Part shown: positions 33,588-42,282 of the stretch, piece by piece
How the letters are laid out: every line of letters begins with the position of its first letter
Position numbering within the stretch: the first letter of the stretch is position 1
Assembly: GCA_012837715.1 (NCBI GenBank)
Contig: DUQR01000043.1
Location: forward strand, 1-64,000
Length of the DNA stretch: 64,000 bases
Reading direction: 5' to 3'
DNA from: Bacillota bacterium
GTDB taxonomy: Bacteria > Bacillota > UBA4882 > UBA10575
The notes under the pieces: generated by a model
Told to the model about the DNA's origin: nothing
What the model saw: the letters and a program-made list of their open reading frames with translations, nothing else
Databases searched by the model: none
Program-made: the position numbers and the translations under genes

Positions 33588-34973
33588 GTGCGACCCTACT
33601 TGTTGATTGATTTTGGCAGCACCTATACGAAATTAACGGCGGTGGATTTGGCCGCACCGGCCGTGCTTGGTACCGCTAGCGCCTTAACGACGGTGGAAGA
33701 AGGATTGATCGTAGGTTACCAAAAAGCCCGGCAGGAGCTAGCCAAAGCAGTTGGTTCCCTTGCTTATGAAGCCCGTATTGCCTGTAGCAGCGCGGCTGGG
33801 GGGCTAAGGTTGGTTGCCATCGGCTTGGTTCCCGAGTTAACGGTGGAAGCGGCAAAACGAGCCGCCCTCGGGGCCGGCGCCCGCGTTGTCGGTACCTATG
33901 GCTTTGAATTAACCGGCTCCGATCTGGAAGAAATCATGAGCCTTCAACCGGATCTGGTGCTCTTGGCGGGAGGGACCGATGGGGGGAATAAAACGGCGCT
34001 CCGGCATAACGGCCAACTTCTGGCAGCCAGTCCGTTGTCGGTTCCGTTGATTCTGGCGGGAAACAAAACGGTGGCGCCGGAGGTGGAGGAGCTTTTAAGG
34101 CGCGCGGGGAAGATTTGTTACCGGGTCCCCAATGTCCTGCCCCAGCTTGACCGGTTAAACATCAAACCCGTTCAGGAAAAGATTCGGGAAGTTTTTTTAG
34201 CCCGGATTATTCGGGCTAAAGGCCTGAGGGAAGTGGAAAGGGAGCTTGATGGCATTCTGATGCCCACCCCGGCGGCGGTGTTGTCGGCCGCCGAACGGTT
34301 GGCCGCCGGCCCCGGAAATGGCCGGCGGGGGTGGGGTGAGCTCTTACTGGTCGATGTGGGTGGCGCCACCACCGATGTACATAGTATTGCGGAAGGCCGC
34401 CCGACCAAACCCCAGGTTTTCTCCGCTGGCTTACCCGAACCGAAAGTAAAAAGAAGTGTCGAAGGCGATCTGGGGATGAGGGTCAGCGCTTTGGCCTTGT
34501 TGGAACAGTTCACCCCTGCAGTGGTGGCGGCCTTAGCCAACCTGTCGGAGGAGAAAGTAATCGCCGGGGTACGAGCCCGCGCCGGTAATCCTGACTACTT
34601 GCCGACCGACGGAGAAGACCAGCGCTTGGAGACAGTCCTGGGTTATTTAGCGGTCAAAGGGGCCACGGAAAGACATGTGGGTAAGCTCGAACGGGTCTAT
34701 TCAACCCAGGGGGTTTGCTATCTCCAAGAGGGGAAAGATCTAACCGCGCTGCCCACGGTGATTGGTACCGGGGGAGTGTTGGTTCATGCTCCGTCCGTTC
34801 GTCGGATTTTAGCGGGAGTCCTGCCCACCCCGGATCATCCGGAGCTTTTAAAGCCCCAGGCGCCCCGCTTTTACCTTGATCAATACTATCTTTTTTCAAC
34901 TTTGGGGTTAATTGCCAAGAAATACCCAGAGATTTCCTTCTGCTTGCTGGAAAAGGCCTTAAAACCGGTTTAA
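33588..34973 (+). CDS. GlmL-like (MutL) ASKHA-fold ATPase
   Basis: 461 residues with the actin-like ATPase layout of the glutamate mutase accessory protein GlmL: LLIDFGSTYTKLTAVD (phosphate 1), LLLVDVGGATTDVHS (phosphate 2) and a Gly-rich VIGTGGVLVHA. The known role of GlmL is reactivation of B12-dependent glutamate mutase, but no mutase subunit lies in this window, so the partner is unknown. GTG 33588 is chosen because AGGAG ends 8 nt before it; a GTG at 33579 overlaps that SD. Confidence 0.85.
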   Translation: MRPYLLIDFGSTYTKLTAVDLAAPAVLGTASALTTVEEGLIVGYQKARQELAKAVGSLAYEARIACSSAAGGLRLVAIGLVPELTVEAAKRAALGAGARVVGTYGFELTGSDLEEIMSLQPDLVLLAGGTDGGNKTALRHNGQLLAASPLSVPLILAGNKTVAPEVEELLRRAGKICYRVPNVLPQLDRLNIKPVQEKIREVFLARIIRAKGLREVERELDGILMPTPAAVLSAAERLAAGPGNGRRGWGELLLVDVGGATTDVHSIAEGRPTKPQVFSAGLPEPKVKRSVEGDLGMRVSALALLEQFTPAVVAALANLSEEKVIAGVRARAGNPDYLPTDGEDQRLETVLGYLAVKGATERHVGKLERVYSTQGVCYLQEGKDLTALPTVIGTGGVLVHAPSVRRILAGVLPTPDHPELLKPQAPRFYLDQYYLFSTLGLIAKKYPEISFCLLEKALKPV

Positions 34974-35009
34974 AATTTGATAAAACCAGAAATTGAAAGC
35001 GATTGGAAG

Positions 35010-35038
35010 TTGACAGTGGCCAAATGCTTATATATAGT
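35010..35038 (+). promoter_or_regulatory. Sigma-A promoter of the rph operon
   Basis: TTGACA (35010-35015), 17 nt, TATAGT (35033-35038), about 70 bp before rph. Confidence 0.8.
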
Positions 35039-35107
35039 TAGTTAAGAATACATCCACGGGCGATCCCGAGGCCGTTCGGCGGGAAAATCATCAAGTTGGA
35101 GGAGAAA

Positions 35108-35881
35108 ATGGAGAGAATAGACGGAAGACAAGCAGATCAATTACGACCGGTGAAAATTACCCGTAATTTCATTCAGCATGCCGAGGGTTCGGTCTTGATT
35201 GAAGTTGGCGGAACGAAAGTCATTTGTACCGCGACGATCGAAGACAAGGTACCGATCTGGTTACGCGGGAGCGGTCAAGGATGGATTACCGCCGAGTATG
35301 CCATGCTTCCCCGGGCAACTCCCCAAAGGAACATCCGGGAAGTGACCAAAGGGAAACCCAGCGGGCGTTCGCAGGAGATCCAAAGATTGGTGGGGCGGTC
35401 CCTTCGTTCGGTGGTTAATTTGACCGCGTTGGGGGAGAAAACCGTCTGGATTGATTGTGATGTGATCCAAGCCGACGGCGGCACACGGACCGCTGCGATT
35501 ACCGGCGCCTTTGTCGCCCTTGCCGATGCTTTGGCGGTCGTAGCCAAGGACGACCAGGAACCATTACCTTTATATGATTATTTAGCCGCCACCAGTGTGG
35601 GGATTGTTGATAATCAACTGCTCTTGGACCTCTGCTACCAAGAAGATTCCCGGGCGGCCGTTGATATGAATTTAGTAATGACCGGCAACGGACAACTGGT
35701 CGAAATCCAGGCGACCGCCGAGGGAGCGCCTTTTTCCCAACAGGAGCTGGAAGTTTTGCTTAGCTTAGCCGGAAAAGGGATCTCGGAATTAGTTGCTTTT
35801 CAGACCAAGGTTCTTGGTGAGTTAGCCCAAAGAATTGGAGGGGTGGCTGTTGCCAAGACTCGTGCTGGCTTCCAGGAATAA
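35108..35881 (+). CDS. rph: Ribonuclease PH
   Basis: 257 residues matching RNase PH from end to end: [77 protein letters not shown] and the C-terminal [11 protein letters not shown]. The enzyme trims the 3-prime ends of tRNA precursors phosphorolytically. ATG 35108 follows GGAGGAG; a TTG at 35096 overlaps the ribosome site. Its end overlaps rdgB by 32 bp. Confidence 0.97.
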   Translation: MERIDGRQADQLRPVKITRNFIQHAEGSVLIEVGGTKVICTATIEDKVPIWLRGSGQGWITAEYAMLPRATPQRNIREVTKGKPSGRSQEIQRLVGRSLRSVVNLTALGEKTVWIDCDVIQADGGTRTAAITGAFVALADALAVVAKDDQEPLPLYDYLAATSVGIVDNQLLLDLCYQEDSRAAVDMNLVMTGNGQLVEIQATAEGAPFSQQELEVLLSLAGKGISELVAFQTKVLGELAQRIGGVAVAKTRAGFQE

Positions 35882-36452
35882 AGGGAAAATTAAAGAGCTG
35901 CAGTCGTTCTTGGCCGATCTACCCTGGCAAGTAGTTTCGCTCCTGGACTACCCGGAAATACCGGAAGTGGAGGAGGACGGCGCCACCTTTGAAGAGAATG
36001 CGATTAAAAAGGCGACCGAAGTGGCGCAGAAACTCGGGCTCTGGACCCTGGCCGATGATTCCGGTTTGGAAGTGGATTATTTGCACGGGGCGCCGGGCGT
36101 TTTTTCCGCCCGCTTTGCCGGCGTCCACGGCGACAACGAGAAAAATAAAGAAAAGCTGTTGCAATTGTTGACGGGGGTGCCCTGGGACCAAAGGACGGCC
36201 CGGTTCCGTGCGGCGCTGGCCTTTGCTTCCCCCGATGGTCAGCTGTGGACCACCGAAGGGGAGTGTACCGGGCTGATTGCGCTTCAACCCCAGGGGGAAG
36301 GGGGATTTGGGTATGATCCCCTCTTTTATCTTCCGGAATGGGGCTTAACCATGGCGGAACTCCCGGAAGAAGTGAAGAACCGGATTAGCCACCGGGCGGT
36401 GGCAATGGGAAAGTTCCGTGCCTATTTGGAGAAAAATGCCGGCCGGTTCTAA
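35850..36452 (+). CDS. rdgB: dITP/XTP pyrophosphatase (RdgB/HAM1)
   Basis: 200 residues with the family motifs: [14 protein letters not shown] at the N-terminus, [44 protein letters not shown] and KNRISHRA. It hydrolyses deaminated purine nucleoside triphosphates to keep them out of DNA and RNA. TTG 35850 is chosen since GGAGGGG ends 6 nt upstream and it gives the usual N-terminus; the gene overlaps rph. The rph-rdgB-phosphoesterase order is common in Bacillota. Confidence 0.96.
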   Translation: MPRLVLASRNKGKIKELQSFLADLPWQVVSLLDYPEIPEVEEDGATFEENAIKKATEVAQKLGLWTLADDSGLEVDYLHGAPGVFSARFAGVHGDNEKNKEKLLQLLTGVPWDQRTARFRAALAFASPDGQLWTTEGECTGLIALQPQGEGGFGYDPLFYLPEWGLTMAELPEEVKNRISHRAVAMGKFRAYLEKNAGRF

Positions 36453-36518
36453 CCGGGACCGAGGGTGGTCTGGTGCGGGCTTTTGCGCTCTAGTTTACCC
36501 AAGATGGGGGGATCGGGC

Positions 36519-37022
36519 TTGCGTATTCTGGTGGTCAGTGATACCCATGGCAATTATCCCTTGTTGGCCCGGGTGATTAAAGCAGCGGGCCGGATCGACC
36601 TGTTCATCCATGCGGGCGATAGCGGTAGGGATCTGACCGCTTTAACCCGGGATTTTCCCGGCCTAGCGCTGAAGGCGGTGGCGGGCAACTGTGATCTCTA
36701 CTCGGATCTTCCCCGGGAACTCCTTTTCCAAGCCGGAGGGCATCGCCTTTTTTTAACCCATGGTCACCGGTACCGGGTGAAATGGGATCTGCTCCGCTTA
36801 TCGCTGGAAGGACAAGAACGCCAAGCGGAAGTGGTGATCTTTGGACACACGCATGCACCTCTCATCAATTACGACCAAGGGATTCTCTTTTTTAATCCGG
36901 GGAGTCTCTACCGGAATAGTACCGGGGAAAGGCCCAGTTACGGCTGGTTGGAGATTGGACCCGACGGGATCCAACCAAGGATTGAGTTTATTGCGGCGAA
37001 AAAATGTGGGGCTGGCGTTTAA
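36519..37022 (+). CDS. YfcE-family metallophosphoesterase
   Basis: 167 residues with VVSDTHGN, HAGDSGRD, VAGNCD, LTHGHRY and FGHTHAP metal-binding motifs. TTG 36519, 7 nt after a GGGGGGA ribosome site, gives the compact N-terminus MRILVVSDTHG; an in-frame ATG at 36504 has no SD. Same family as 5055-5603 but clearly diverged. It ends the rph-rdgB operon; its last codons are part of the terminator stem. Confidence 0.9.
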   Translation: MRILVVSDTHGNYPLLARVIKAAGRIDLFIHAGDSGRDLTALTRDFPGLALKAVAGNCDLYSDLPRELLFQAGGHRLFLTHGHRYRVKWDLLRLSLEGQERQAEVVIFGHTHAPLINYDQGILFFNPGSLYRNSTGERPSYGWLEIGPDGIQPRIEFIAAKKCGAGV

Positions 37023-37046
37023 GCAAACGTCAGCCCATTTCTTTTC
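37009..37046. terminator. Terminator closing the rph operon, overlapping the phosphoesterase stop
   Basis: GGGCTGGCGTTT (37009-37020) pairs with AAACGTCAGCCC (37025-37036) with one G-U pair and an AAGC loop, followed by ATTTCTTTT. It may serve the convergent gene as well. Confidence 0.85.
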
Positions 37047-37687
37047 TACCAGCCGCTGGTAACCTGTTGTTTAAGCAAGAATAAACTATCGATGGCTTCG
37101 GTGGTGGAGAAGATGTAATTTTCCACCAATTCGATAATATAATTAAAAGTGTTTTCCGTTGGCGAAAGCCGGTAGGAACTTATTTTGATCCGGTGTAAGT
37201 AGTTAAAAAAGCTGGTCTTTGATACTTTGCCTAAATCATAGAGGCATAGTTCTAGGATGACGTTATTAATCCGTTCACTAAGGGAGAGATAGTTTCGGAC
37301 CGGAACCAGCTGGCCGGATAAATAAGCGGCAAACCGCTCCGGATCGATCCGCCGTTCTTTGGCTTTATCGGTTAACCGAATCACCAAGGCTAGGTCAGGA
37401 TCGATGTTTCCCAGGAAAAGATAGCGAAACTCTTGCAGATCGCTGGGAGCCCGCGGCATACTGGTGGGCGGTTTGAAATCAAAATCCTTCTTGCTGTGGG
37501 CGGGGGGGTTAAGCTCAAACCAAATGCGGAAATATGGTTCGTTTCCGCTTGAAGGAGCGGAGGATGGTATCTCCACATCTTTACTGGCTTGACTATCGGC
37601 GGCCGCAATTCCTCCCTGACTCAGGAGCAAAGCAAGGATGAGAAGAACCGGGAGGAAAAGCCGACTTCGCTTTGGTGGGATCTTCAT
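37046..37687 (-). CDS. Secreted protein of unknown function
   Basis: 213 residues with a basic start and a long hydrophobic stretch (LFLPVLLILALLLSQGGIAAA) forming a signal peptide. The mature part has a Ser/Pro-rich linker and then a helical domain. I recognise no family. ATG 37687 follows GAGGAGG by 9 nt; a longer frame to 37759 lacks a ribosome site. It converges on the rph operon. Confidence 0.7.
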   Translation of the reverse strand: MKIPPKRSRLFLPVLLILALLLSQGGIAAADSQASKDVEIPSSAPSSGNEPYFRIWFELNPPAHSKKDFDFKPPTSMPRAPSDLQEFRYLFLGNIDPDLALVIRLTDKAKERRIDPERFAAYLSGQLVPVRNYLSLSERINNVILELCLYDLGKVSKTSFFNYLHRIKISSYRLSPTENTFNYIIELVENYIFSTTEAIDSLFLLKQQVTSGW

Positions 37688-37797
37688 TTTTTTGAACCTC
37701 CTCAATATTGATGGGGAAAGTTGGATCAGAATACTACTTAATTTATTCGCGAAAGACAAGATAAATCCCTGGCGAACATTCTTTTTAAAGAAACTAT

Positions 37798-37826
37798 TTT
37801 ACAGGAGCCCTTCGGTTGCATATAAT
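37798..37826 (+). promoter_or_regulatory. Sigma-A promoter of the amidotransferase/lipoprotein pair
   Basis: TTTACA (37798-37803), exactly 17 nt, TATAAT (37821-37826). Transcription would begin near 37833, downstream of the only upstream in-frame TTG (37816), so that codon cannot be the start of the next gene. Confidence 0.8.
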
Positions 37827-37863
37827 TGGAAATGATACATCATCAAAGAAAGGAGGTTTTCCC

Positions 37864-38661
37864 ATCGAACCGGTAATTGCCATTACTTGCAGCCATGATC
37901 AGAACCGGCAACCGGATCAATACCAGTTGGCCGGCGCATACTGCCGGGCGATTAAAGGGGCGGGCGGGATTCCGGTTTTGCTTCCGGCCTTAGATGCACT
38001 GAACCGGCCCTTAGGCAGTTTTTGCCAAGGATTACTTCTGAGCGGGGGTGGGGATTTTGATCCGGCCCTTTTTCACGAAGCGGCCCATGGGCGGCTGGGG
38101 AGGGTTGATCCGGAGCGGGACCGTTGGGAAATCAGTCTAATCCGCCGGGCCTGCCGGGAAGGGCTGCCGGTATTTGGGATTTGCCGTGGGTTACAAGCCA
38201 TGAACGTGGCTCTGGGCGGGAGCCTTTATCAGGATCTGCCAAGTCAGTATCGATCGGCGGGAAGCATTCCTTTACTGGAGCATAACCAAGAAAACCCCGG
38301 CCATGAGGTTAGCCACCAAGTAAGGATCGCAGAAGATTCCCTGCTTTTTAAGATAATTGGCGCCGCAGAGATTTGGACCAATTCCCACCACCATCAAGCG
38401 GTGAAAGACCTTGCTCCCGGTTTGACCATCTGTGCCCGCAGTGACGATGGGGTGATCGAAGGAATTGAAGGAACCGGCGGTTTTTTCCTTGGCGTGCAGT
38501 GGCATCCGGAACGGCTTTCAACCCCCGAGGCAGTTCGGCTCTTTACCGCTTTTGTCCAGGCCTGTAGGGAAAGAAAAACTTCTGACGCATTAACCGAATC
38601 TATATTGGTCTCTAGAGAAAGAATGTCATGCGATTCGCACGAAGGGAGGAATAACGATTAA
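37864..38661 (+). CDS. Class-I glutamine amidotransferase-like gamma-glutamyl hydrolase (PuuD type), probable ATC start
   Basis: 265 residues with the Peptidase C26 layout: PVIAITCSHD at the N-terminus, LLLSGGGDFDP, nucleophile Cys in FGICRGLQAMNVALGG, and the His-Glu pair in GVQWHPE. Such enzymes split gamma-glutamyl amides, for example in putrescine use. No ATG, GTG or TTG occurs at the proper place; GAAAGGAGG (37848-37856) lies 7 nt before ATC 37864, which gives the family-typical N-terminus. The upstream TTG 37816 lies between the -35 and -10 elements. The 3-prime end is shared with the next gene in ATTAA. Confidence 0.85.
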   Translation: MEPVIAITCSHDQNRQPDQYQLAGAYCRAIKGAGGIPVLLPALDALNRPLGSFCQGLLLSGGGDFDPALFHEAAHGRLGRVDPERDRWEISLIRRACREGLPVFGICRGLQAMNVALGGSLYQDLPSQYRSAGSIPLLEHNQENPGHEVSHQVRIAEDSLLFKIIGAAEIWTNSHHHQAVKDLAPGLTICARSDDGVIEGIEGTGGFFLGVQWHPERLSTPEAVRLFTAFVQACRERKTSDALTESILVSRERMSCDSHEGRNND

Positions 38662-39700
38662 TAAAAGAAGAATTACTTATTGGGCCCTGATTGTTTTGGG
38701 GATCACGGTCCTAATGTTGTCGGGCTGTCGGGTTATGGAAATCAACCAATATAAAATTTCCGGACGGGTGACTGAAGCGGATGGAGCAGGAATACCAGCA
38801 GTTAGGATCAACTACACAATAAATAGAAGTCGTCACGGGTCTACAGTGACAGATAAGAATGGGGATTGGTGGATCTGGGTCGATGAGGGTAACTGGGTGA
38901 AAATTTCGGCACAAAAAGAGGATTACATGTTTGCACCGGCGCCTTATCCTGAATTTAGAGTTACTGGCAATAAGCAGGATGTGAATTTTAAAGTAATCAG
39001 TTGGTACGATGATTTCACGGATACTAACAATGGCTGGTTTGTGGGAAAATTCGTTTACGATGATGATGACGATTCTTACGCGAGTATTACGGCTAAAGAT
39101 GAATATGAATTGCATGTTGATAACCGCAGCAATCGATTTGCTAGTTCCGTAAAATCTGCTGTTCCCTTAGCGATCCCGCATAGTTATGAAATAGGCGTTA
39201 CCGGCTATCCTTGCGCTGAAGATACCGGCATGTATGGGTTGGTGTTTAATGTTAAGAGTTATAATGGTTTTGCACCAGGTAATTTTTACTACGTATTTCG
39301 AGTCCGCCCTGAGGAAGAATATTACGAATTAATCAGAGTAAATATTACCGGAGATAACTATAATACCAATACCACAAAAATCACCGGGGGTAAATCGAGA
39401 CAAATTGATATTGCGGGAACTAATAGATTGGCAGTTAGGCAGAATGTTAATATGGTAGACCTTTGTGTCAATGGTGAAGTATTACGTAGAGTGTCTATTG
39501 AGGAGCAAAAAACTTCGTCTATTAAAGCAGGACTTTATGCTTATGCGGATCCGTACTCAACCTATACTGTCTGTTTTGATAACTTTTACGTCATAGCGAT
39601 GGGGATCACTCCGGAAAACCAGACAATGAATGCGATGAGTATGAGCTCATTGAGTACTTATAGTGATAATTGGAGTAAAGACGTGGAAATTGCAGAATAA
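38657..39700 (+). CDS. Lipoprotein with carboxypeptidase-regulatory-like and concanavalin-like domains, probable ATT start
   Basis: 347 residues if started at ATT 38657. The first 24 residues then form a proper lipoprotein signal (NKRRITYWALIVLGITVLMLSGC). The next usable codon, TTG 38696, removes the charged n-region and half of the hydrophobic core. GGGAGG (38644-38649) lies 7 nt before the ATT. Residues about 30-100 resemble a CarboxypepD_reg domain (YKISGRVTEADGAGIPAVRINYTI). Residues about 105-320 look like a LamG/DUF1080-type beta sandwich (WYDDFTDTNNGWFVGKF, LRRVSIEEQKTSSIKAGLYAYAD). Exposed on the outer face of the membrane; function unknown. ATTAA couples it to the amidotransferase stop. 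Confidence 0.8.
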   Translation: MNKRRITYWALIVLGITVLMLSGCRVMEINQYKISGRVTEADGAGIPAVRINYTINRSRHGSTVTDKNGDWWIWVDEGNWVKISAQKEDYMFAPAPYPEFRVTGNKQDVNFKVISWYDDFTDTNNGWFVGKFVYDDDDDSYASITAKDEYELHVDNRSNRFASSVKSAVPLAIPHSYEIGVTGYPCAEDTGMYGLVFNVKSYNGFAPGNFYYVFRVRPEEEYYELIRVNITGDNYNTNTTKITGGKSRQIDIAGTNRLAVRQNVNMVDLCVNGEVLRRVSIEEQKTSSIKAGLYAYADPYSTYTVCFDNFYVIAMGITPENQTMNAMSMSSLSTYSDNWSKDVEIAE

Positions 39701-39731
39701 AAGAAAGAGACCTGCGGGTCTCTTTCTTTTA
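39700..39731 (+). terminator. Terminator after the lipoprotein gene
   Basis: AAAGAAAGAGACC (39700-39712) pairs with GGTCTCTTTCTTT (39717-39729) around a 4-nt loop, with a T-rich tail. Confidence 0.85.
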
Positions 39732-39862
39732 TTCTGGAAAATAGTTTGACGGGAAGGTGCCTGAAGGAAAGGGGAATTAACTGTTCTAAAGAAAAGGAAT
39801 TTGGTTTATAAGCAAGAAGAAATAAACGAAAACGAATTAAAGCAGTAATGAGGTGGAACCGG

Positions 39863-40969
39863 ATGCAAAAAAGGCAAATTACCGTTGTCTACGGGGAAAA
39901 CCCCCGGGAGATGGTCACCGCTTTATTGACGAAGTTAAAACCGGAGGCGGCGCTTCCCCGGGAGGCAACCATTGGTTTGAAGCCTAATTTAGTCTTAGAT
40001 AAACCGGCCAGTTCCGGGGCGACGACCCACCCGGAGTTGGTGGAAGGAATCATCCAGTATTTCCAAAGTAAAGGCTATGCCAAGCTAATCATCATGGAAA
40101 GTTCCTGGATAGGAGCCCGGACGGAGCAGGCTTTTCAGGTCTGCGGCTACCGGGATCTGGCGGCCAAATACGGGCTAAAATTGCTTGACCTCAAAAAGGA
40201 CCAAACCGTAAAGAAGAAGGTGGAAGAGGAAGAGTTGACGCTTTGTGCGACCCCGTTGGGCGTAGACTATCTGATCAATCTTCCTGTCTTAAAAGCCCAT
40301 TGTCAAACCAAACTAACCTGTGCCTTAAAAAATCTGAAGGGTTGTATTCCCGACCAGGAGAAACGCCGTTTTCACCGGCTTGGTCTCCACCGGCCGATTG
40401 CCCAATTGGCGGCTGCGCTGCCGGTCGATTTAACTATTGTTGATGGGATCTGTGGGGATCTCACCTTTGAAGAAGGGGGCAACCCGGTGCCGATGGGTCG
40501 CCTAATCGCCGGGACCGACCCGGTGCTTCTTGATACCTATGCTGCGGCGCTCTTGGGGATGGCGGCGACGGAGATCCCCTATCTCACCCTGGCGGCGGCC
40601 TTGGGTGTGGGGACCACCGATCTAACCACCGCCGAGGTGGTAGAGGTTAACCCGGAAGCCAAAACGGCCGGAAGTTTCCGTTTAGCGGGACGGGCTGAAA
40701 GGTTTGCCCGCTACGTGCAGGAAAACGAGGCCTGTTCCGCTTGTTACGGGTCGCTCATTCACGCTTTGCACCGTCTGGAGGAAGAGGGAGAATTAAAACG
40801 GGTTAAAGCAGGCGCTTTTCCGATTAAGATCGGACAAGGTTTCCGCGGGCAAGCCGGTTCCGGAATCGGGATCGGGAACTGTACGGGTCATTTTGCATTT
40901 AATCTTCCGGGCTGCCCGCCGCGGGCACTGGAGATTAAAGCTTTTCTCCAGCGTCTCCTGGGGGATTAG
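39863..40969 (+). CDS. DUF362 domain-containing protein
   Basis: 368 residues of the DUF362 type: IGLKPNLVLDKPASSGATTHPELVEGII, VDYLINLPVLKAHCQTKLTCALKNLKGCIP and GTDPVLLDTYAAALLG. The family often carries 4Fe-4S domains and its biochemical role is unclear; here a few Cys (ACSACYG, GNCTG, LPGCPP) remain near the C-terminus but no canonical ferredoxin motif. ATG 39863 follows GAGGTGG by 6 nt. Confidence 0.85.
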   Translation: MQKRQITVVYGENPREMVTALLTKLKPEAALPREATIGLKPNLVLDKPASSGATTHPELVEGIIQYFQSKGYAKLIIMESSWIGARTEQAFQVCGYRDLAAKYGLKLLDLKKDQTVKKKVEEEELTLCATPLGVDYLINLPVLKAHCQTKLTCALKNLKGCIPDQEKRRFHRLGLHRPIAQLAAALPVDLTIVDGICGDLTFEEGGNPVPMGRLIAGTDPVLLDTYAAALLGMAATEIPYLTLAAALGVGTTDLTTAEVVEVNPEAKTAGSFRLAGRAERFARYVQENEACSACYGSLIHALHRLEEEGELKRVKAGAFPIKIGQGFRGQAGSGIGIGNCTGHFAFNLPGCPPRALEIKAFLQRLLGD

Positions 40970-40978
40970 GGATGGAAC

Positions 40979-41007
40979 TTGACGTCAGAAAAGGGTTATG
41001 CTAATCT
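40979..41007 (+). promoter_or_regulatory. Sigma-A promoter of the tsaE operon
   Basis: TTGACG (40979-40984), 17 nt, TAATCT (41002-41007); 37 bp before tsaE. Confidence 0.55.
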
Positions 41008-41043
41008 TGATGTAAAAAATGGGGAGATAAGGGGGAAAGTCCG

Positions 41044-41556
41044 GTGCGGATCAGAAAAGAACCCGATGAGACCCTGATGATTTGGTCGGACAGCCCGGCG
41101 GAGACAGAGGAACTCGGTAAAATTCTGGGCGGTATTCTGCAACCGGGTGACCTCTTTTTTTTATCGGGCGATTTGGGGAGCGGAAAAACCCTGTTCGTGC
41201 GGGGTGTAACCCTTGGGCTGGCCAGTACAGAGGCAGCAACCAGTCCTACTTTTGCTTTAATCCACCGTTATGAGGGAAAGCTCCCCCTATATCACCTGGA
41301 CCTGTACCGGCTTTCCAGCGCTGCGGAATTAATTCCGTTGGACCTGGAAGAGTTATGTCAAGAAGAGGCGGCCATGATGATTGAATGGGGCGAACCGGCA
41401 AAAGAGGTTTTAGCCTCAACCTATATGGAAGTGGTCTTTACCCGGGGGGAAGAGGAGGAGCAAAGAGTTCTGACCTTTCATCCGGAAGGGGAACGTTACC
41501 GCCAGATTAATCATTTATTAGGGGTAGAGTTGGAAAAAACAGCAACGGGGAAGTGA
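41044..41556 (+). CDS. tsaE: tRNA threonylcarbamoyladenosine biosynthesis ATPase TsaE
   Basis: 170 residues with Walker A SGDLGSGKTLF (about residue 40), the ATSPTFALIHRYEG switch, HLDLYRL and IEWGEPA. TsaE powers the TsaBDE complex that makes the universal t6A37 modification of ANN-decoding tRNAs. GTG 41044 follows GGGGGAAA. tsaB starts 7 bp after the stop, and rimI and tsaD follow, the standard cluster. Confidence 0.95.
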   Translation: MRIRKEPDETLMIWSDSPAETEELGKILGGILQPGDLFFLSGDLGSGKTLFVRGVTLGLASTEAATSPTFALIHRYEGKLPLYHLDLYRLSSAAELIPLDLEELCQEEAAMMIEWGEPAKEVLASTYMEVVFTRGEEEEQRVLTFHPEGERYRQINHLLGVELEKTATGK

Positions 41557-41562
41557 AGTGGC

Positions 41563-42282
41563 GTGCGGGTGTTAGGGATTGATACTTCCGCCCGGAATGG
41601 GGCGGTCGGATACCGGGACGGAGCACGGATTATCTTTGCGGAGCAGCAAAAGATCCGACCGGGAGGCAGCGAACAGATTCCGGCTTTAATAGGGGAAGCC
41701 TTTGCCCGTGCTGGTCGGAATCTCCGGGAAATCCAGCTGATCACCGTTGGAGTGGGGCCCGGTTCATACACCGGCGTCCGGGTGGGACTGGCGATTGGTA
41801 AAGGCTTAGCCTTTGGTCTTGGTGTTCCGTTGGTGGGGATCCCTACCTTGGAAGCACTGGCGATGAACGGGCGGTCCGGAGCGGAACTGATCTGTTCTGT
41901 AGCCAAATCCCGGCGGGGGGAAGTATACGCCGGGTTATACCGGATCAAGGAAGGATGGCCGGTAGAAGATGCCCCACCGGCCATTTGGGAAATATCCCGG
42001 CTGGCCGCGGCGCTCAGGGAAAAAGAGGAACCCCTTTTGCTTTTAGGTGAAGGGTTGGATGAAGCCGAGGATGACCTGGCGGCTACTTTAAAGGGGAAGG
42101 CAAGCTTTGGTCGCGGGGCGGAAAATATGGTGGACGGCGCTCACCTGGCCCTTTTGGGGCAGCATAAATGGGAGCAGACACAAACGGACGAGTTGGATAC
42201 GGTTCTACCTTTATACCTTCGCCGCACGGAGGCGGAGGTCCGTTGGGAAGAAAGGAGTTGCCGGGCGGATGTACAAGGTTGA
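41563..42282 (+). CDS. tsaB: tRNA threonylcarbamoyladenosine biosynthesis protein TsaB
   Basis: 239 residues starting VLGIDTSARNGAVGY, then VGVGPGSYTGVRVGLAIGKGLAFG and GIPTLEALA, the pattern of the inactive ASKHA paralogue that dimerises with TsaD. GTG 41563 follows GGGGAAGTGAAG. The 3-prime end overlaps rimI by 14 bp. Confidence 0.94.
   Translation: MRVLGIDTSARNGAVGYRDGARIIFAEQQKIRPGGSEQIPALIGEAFARAGRNLREIQLITVGVGPGSYTGVRVGLAIGKGLAFGLGVPLVGIPTLEALAMNGRSGAELICSVAKSRRGEVYAGLYRIKEGWPVEDAPPAIWEISRLAAALREKEEPLLLLGEGLDEAEDDLAATLKGKASFGRGAENMVDGAHLALLGQHKWEQTQTDELDTVLPLYLRRTEAEVRWEERSCRADVQG

Noticed and set aside
37816..37818. TTG as start of the amidotransferase
   Set aside because: It lies between the -35 and -10 boxes of the gene's own promoter and so would not be in the mRNA, although an AGGAG precedes it.
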